Assembly: GCA_026982915.1 (NCBI GenBank) | Contig: JALWQU010000054.1 | Coordinates: 1 to 7,257 of the forward strand | Length of the DNA: 7,257 nt | Direction of reading: 5' to 3' | Source: Candidatus Altimarinota bacterium | GTDB lineage: Bacteria > Patescibacteriota > Gracilibacteria > UBA4473 | Part shown: positions 5,900 to 7,257 of the stretch, piece after piece | Numbering within the stretch: position 1 is the first letter of the stretch | Layout: each line of letters starts with the position of its first letter | Notes under the pieces: generated by a model | What the model saw: the letters and a program-made list of their open reading frames with translations, nothing else | The model's database searches: none | Told to the model about the DNA's origin: nothing | Position numbers and translations under genes: made by a program

Positions 5900-5990
5900 G
5901 AGTTGTAATTTAATGAAAAGACGAATTCCTTAGGCTGTCTCAATTCATTTAAGGGCTACTTATTAATTTATTAGGCTTACCTTAATACTT

Positions 5991-6019
5991 TTGTTAAAAA
6001 CGCCTAAAAGTGCTATAAT
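5991..6019 (+). promoter_or_regulatory. Strong sigma70-type promoter with extended -10, giving a leaderless start for the HerA-like gene
   Basis: TTGTTA (5991-5996), a 17-nt spacer, then a perfect TATAAT (6014-6019) preceded by TGC (extended -10). This is the best promoter in the window. The -10 box ends only 9 nt before the ATG at 6029, so transcription should begin at about 6025-6028, leaving a leader of 0-4 nt. No Shine-Dalgarno sequence is present or possible on such a transcript. Confidence 0.75.
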
Positions 6020-6028
6020 TCGTCACGA

Positions 6029-7257
6029 ATGAAAAAGCCGAAAAAAATAAAAAGAATTCTTTTAAAATTAGAAGTTCCACGACTGAATGTGCGTGGTCCT
6101 ATGGCTTTCGAGCAGGTTCTAGCGAGTTTACACGGACTACTTTCGGGAAATGCCAAAAAATCAAAAAATGAGACGATCAGCTTTGAAATCGCTAAAATTA
6201 ACGGAAAAATATTTTTCTATATTTCGATTCCTCGACATCTAAAAACCCTCATTGCCTCTCAGATTTACTCACAATACCCCGAAGTTGAGATCACCGAGGT
6301 TCGTGATTATTTCACGAAAAAACTAGTTCGTAACAAAGAAATCCTTGTCGCCACCCTCCGTCCACAAGAACCCTGGGTTTTTCCTTTCAAACGACATCCA
6401 CAGTTTACCGATAAACTAAACCAACGAATAGAAGATCCCTTAGGACCTATCACCTCAGCGCTAGCACAACTCCACAACCAAAATGATGCGGCTATAATTC
6501 AATTTGTCGTAACGCCTGTAAGCCCTCAATGGAATGCTATTGCCCGAAAAACACTTCGTCGATTTTTTGGATCAGGTCCTTGGCAATGGGATTGGTTTCG
6601 AGCCTTATACCAAAAAAATCGATTGTCTCCGGATAAAAAGGTTCGCCTAAAGCGGTCACCCATCTGGATGATGCTTTTACTTTTTTTTGGTTGGGGCGGG
6701 CTAAAAACGGTTTCCAGTCAGGATAAAAATGGAGGTGACGATGAAGATGATCAGCTTGACCGTGAAGAACAAACTTCTGGACAACATGAACGAGAAACGG
6801 TCTTTTCCGCAAGTTATGACAAACTTTCACGCCTTAATTTCGCGACAAATCTTCGCGCTATTTATATTCATTCCGATCCGGACTCCCTTTCGGCTCACGC
6901 AAAAATAAGAGAAATTACGGGGACTTTCCAACAATTTTCACAGGCACAAATGAATCATTTTGGGATTTCTACCCTGGCCGATTCACTCAGCCATAAAACC
7001 TTCAAACGCGTCGCGCTCAGACAACAAAGCGAACCTTTTGTGCTTAGTCAGGAAGAACTGGCTACCATGTACCACCTTCCAACAGAAACCGTAACAACGC
7101 CCGCTATCGACTGGGTTGACTCGGTAAAACTTGAGCCACCGACAAACCTACCAACCGAATCCGAAAAAGATATTACGCTTCTGGGAACGACTAATTTTCG
7201 ATCACAAAAAGCCAAATACGGACTTCGTCCCGATGATCGACGACGACACGCTTATGT
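6029..7257 (+). CDS. HerA/VirD4-type (DUF87-like) ATPase, N-terminal part (3' end outside window)
   Basis: The frame is open for 409 codons from ATG 6029 to the window edge. The start region (KIKRILLKLEVPRLN, then MAFEQVLASLHGLLSG) and the following FEIAKINGKIFFYISIPRHLKTLIASQIYSQYPEVEI resemble the N-terminal domain that CPR DUF87/type IV secretion-like ATPases carry before their motor domain. A hydrophobic segment at 212-225 (IWMMLLLFFGWGGL) is short for a membrane helix and is followed by an acidic linker (GGDDEDDQLDREEQ, 235-248). The last residues, TNFRSQKAKYGLRPDDRRRHAY, correspond to the strand normally just before the Walker A loop (GKTGTGKS), which would lie beyond base 7257. Such proteins are presumed hexameric DNA pumps or conjugation-like ATPases; the actual role is unknown. 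The ATPase call is therefore by family resemblance, without a visible nucleotide-binding motif. ATG 6029 is supported by the promoter 9 nt upstream and by the family-like N-terminus beginning right after it. Confidence 0.75.
   Translation, partial: MKKPKKIKRILLKLEVPRLNVRGPMAFEQVLASLHGLLSGNAKKSKNETISFEIAKINGKIFFYISIPRHLKTLIASQIYSQYPEVEITEVRDYFTKKLVRNKEILVATLRPQEPWVFPFKRHPQFTDKLNQRIEDPLGPITSALAQLHNQNDAAIIQFVVTPVSPQWNAIARKTLRRFFGSGPWQWDWFRALYQKNRLSPDKKVRLKRSPIWMMLLLFFGWGGLKTVSSQDKNGGDDEDDQLDREEQTSGQHERETVFSASYDKLSRLNFATNLRAIYIHSDPDSLSAHAKIREITGTFQQFSQAQMNHFGISTLADSLSHKTFKRVALRQQSEPFVLSQEELATMYHLPTETVTTPAIDWVDSVKLEPPTNLPTESEKDITLLGTTNFRSQKAKYGLRPDDRRRHAY

Noticed and set aside
5912..5932. Tiny frame (MKRRIP) after the cupin gene
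   Set aside because: Six codons with no ribosome site and no conserved context; expected by chance.
5847..6028. Possible small RNA or second gene remnant between the cupin and HerA-like genes
   Set aside because: Apart from the hairpin at 5867-5894 and the promoter at 5991-6019, I see only AT-rich sequence with frequent stops and a repeated TTAGGCT too short to interpret.
6537..6830. Minus-strand 97-codon open frame inside the HerA-like gene
   Set aside because: The plus-strand frame is continuous for 409 codons with family-like sequence and a strong promoter; the antisense frame has no support.

Overview
The window reads as a stretch of a small bacterial chromosome, most plausibly a member of the Candidate Phyla Radiation (Patescibacteria). 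This is inferred from gene content: a prohibitin-like SPFH protein, a short POTRA-type FtsQ, a two-LysM M23 peptidase, and the start of a large HerA/VirD4-type (DUF87-like) ATPase whose N-terminal layout I know mainly from CPR genomes. Complete aroE and hom genes would be relatively rich biosynthesis for that group. TGG is used for Trp and the cupin gene ends in TGA, so there is no sign of UGA recoding. Core genes sampled by hand are about 42% GC; the cupin gene near 5.5-5.85 kb is about 30%.

Layout. (i) 1-366 (+): C-terminal tail of an SPFH/prohibitin-family protein. It converges, through a strong hairpin at 373-396, on (ii) a minus-strand pair at 402-2351: a membrane-anchored LysM-LysM-M23 peptidoglycan endopeptidase gene followed directly by ftsQ (TAA and ATG abut). 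(iii) 2352-2534: a divergent promoter region with several short inverted repeats. (iv) 2535-4102 (+): prepilin peptidase and shikimate dehydrogenase, 2 nt apart. (v) 4108-5370 (-): homoserine dehydrogenase with a C-terminal ACT domain, its stop only 5 nt from the aroE stop. (vi) 5371-6028: an AT-rich islet holding what looks like the tail of a broken gene, then an intact small cupin gene. (vii) 6029-7257 (+): the first 409 codons of the HerA-like ATPase, cut by the window edge just before the expected Walker A motif.

How the genes fit together. The M23 peptidase and FtsQ both act at the envelope and form a plausible cell-wall/division unit. The prepilin peptidase points to type IV pili or a related secretion system. 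AroE (chorismate route) and Hom (Thr/Met route) are housekeeping biosynthesis. The cupin islet looks recently acquired.

No gene start has a recognisable Shine-Dalgarno sequence. At two starts, and weakly at others, a sigma70-like -10 box lies only 6-9 nt upstream of the ATG, suggesting leaderless or nearly leaderless transcripts. I see no CRISPR array, tRNA, rRNA, insertion sequence or recognisable defence system, and no clearly new system. The best leads are the leaderless pattern, the M23-FtsQ coupling, and the AT-rich islet with its truncated neighbour gene.
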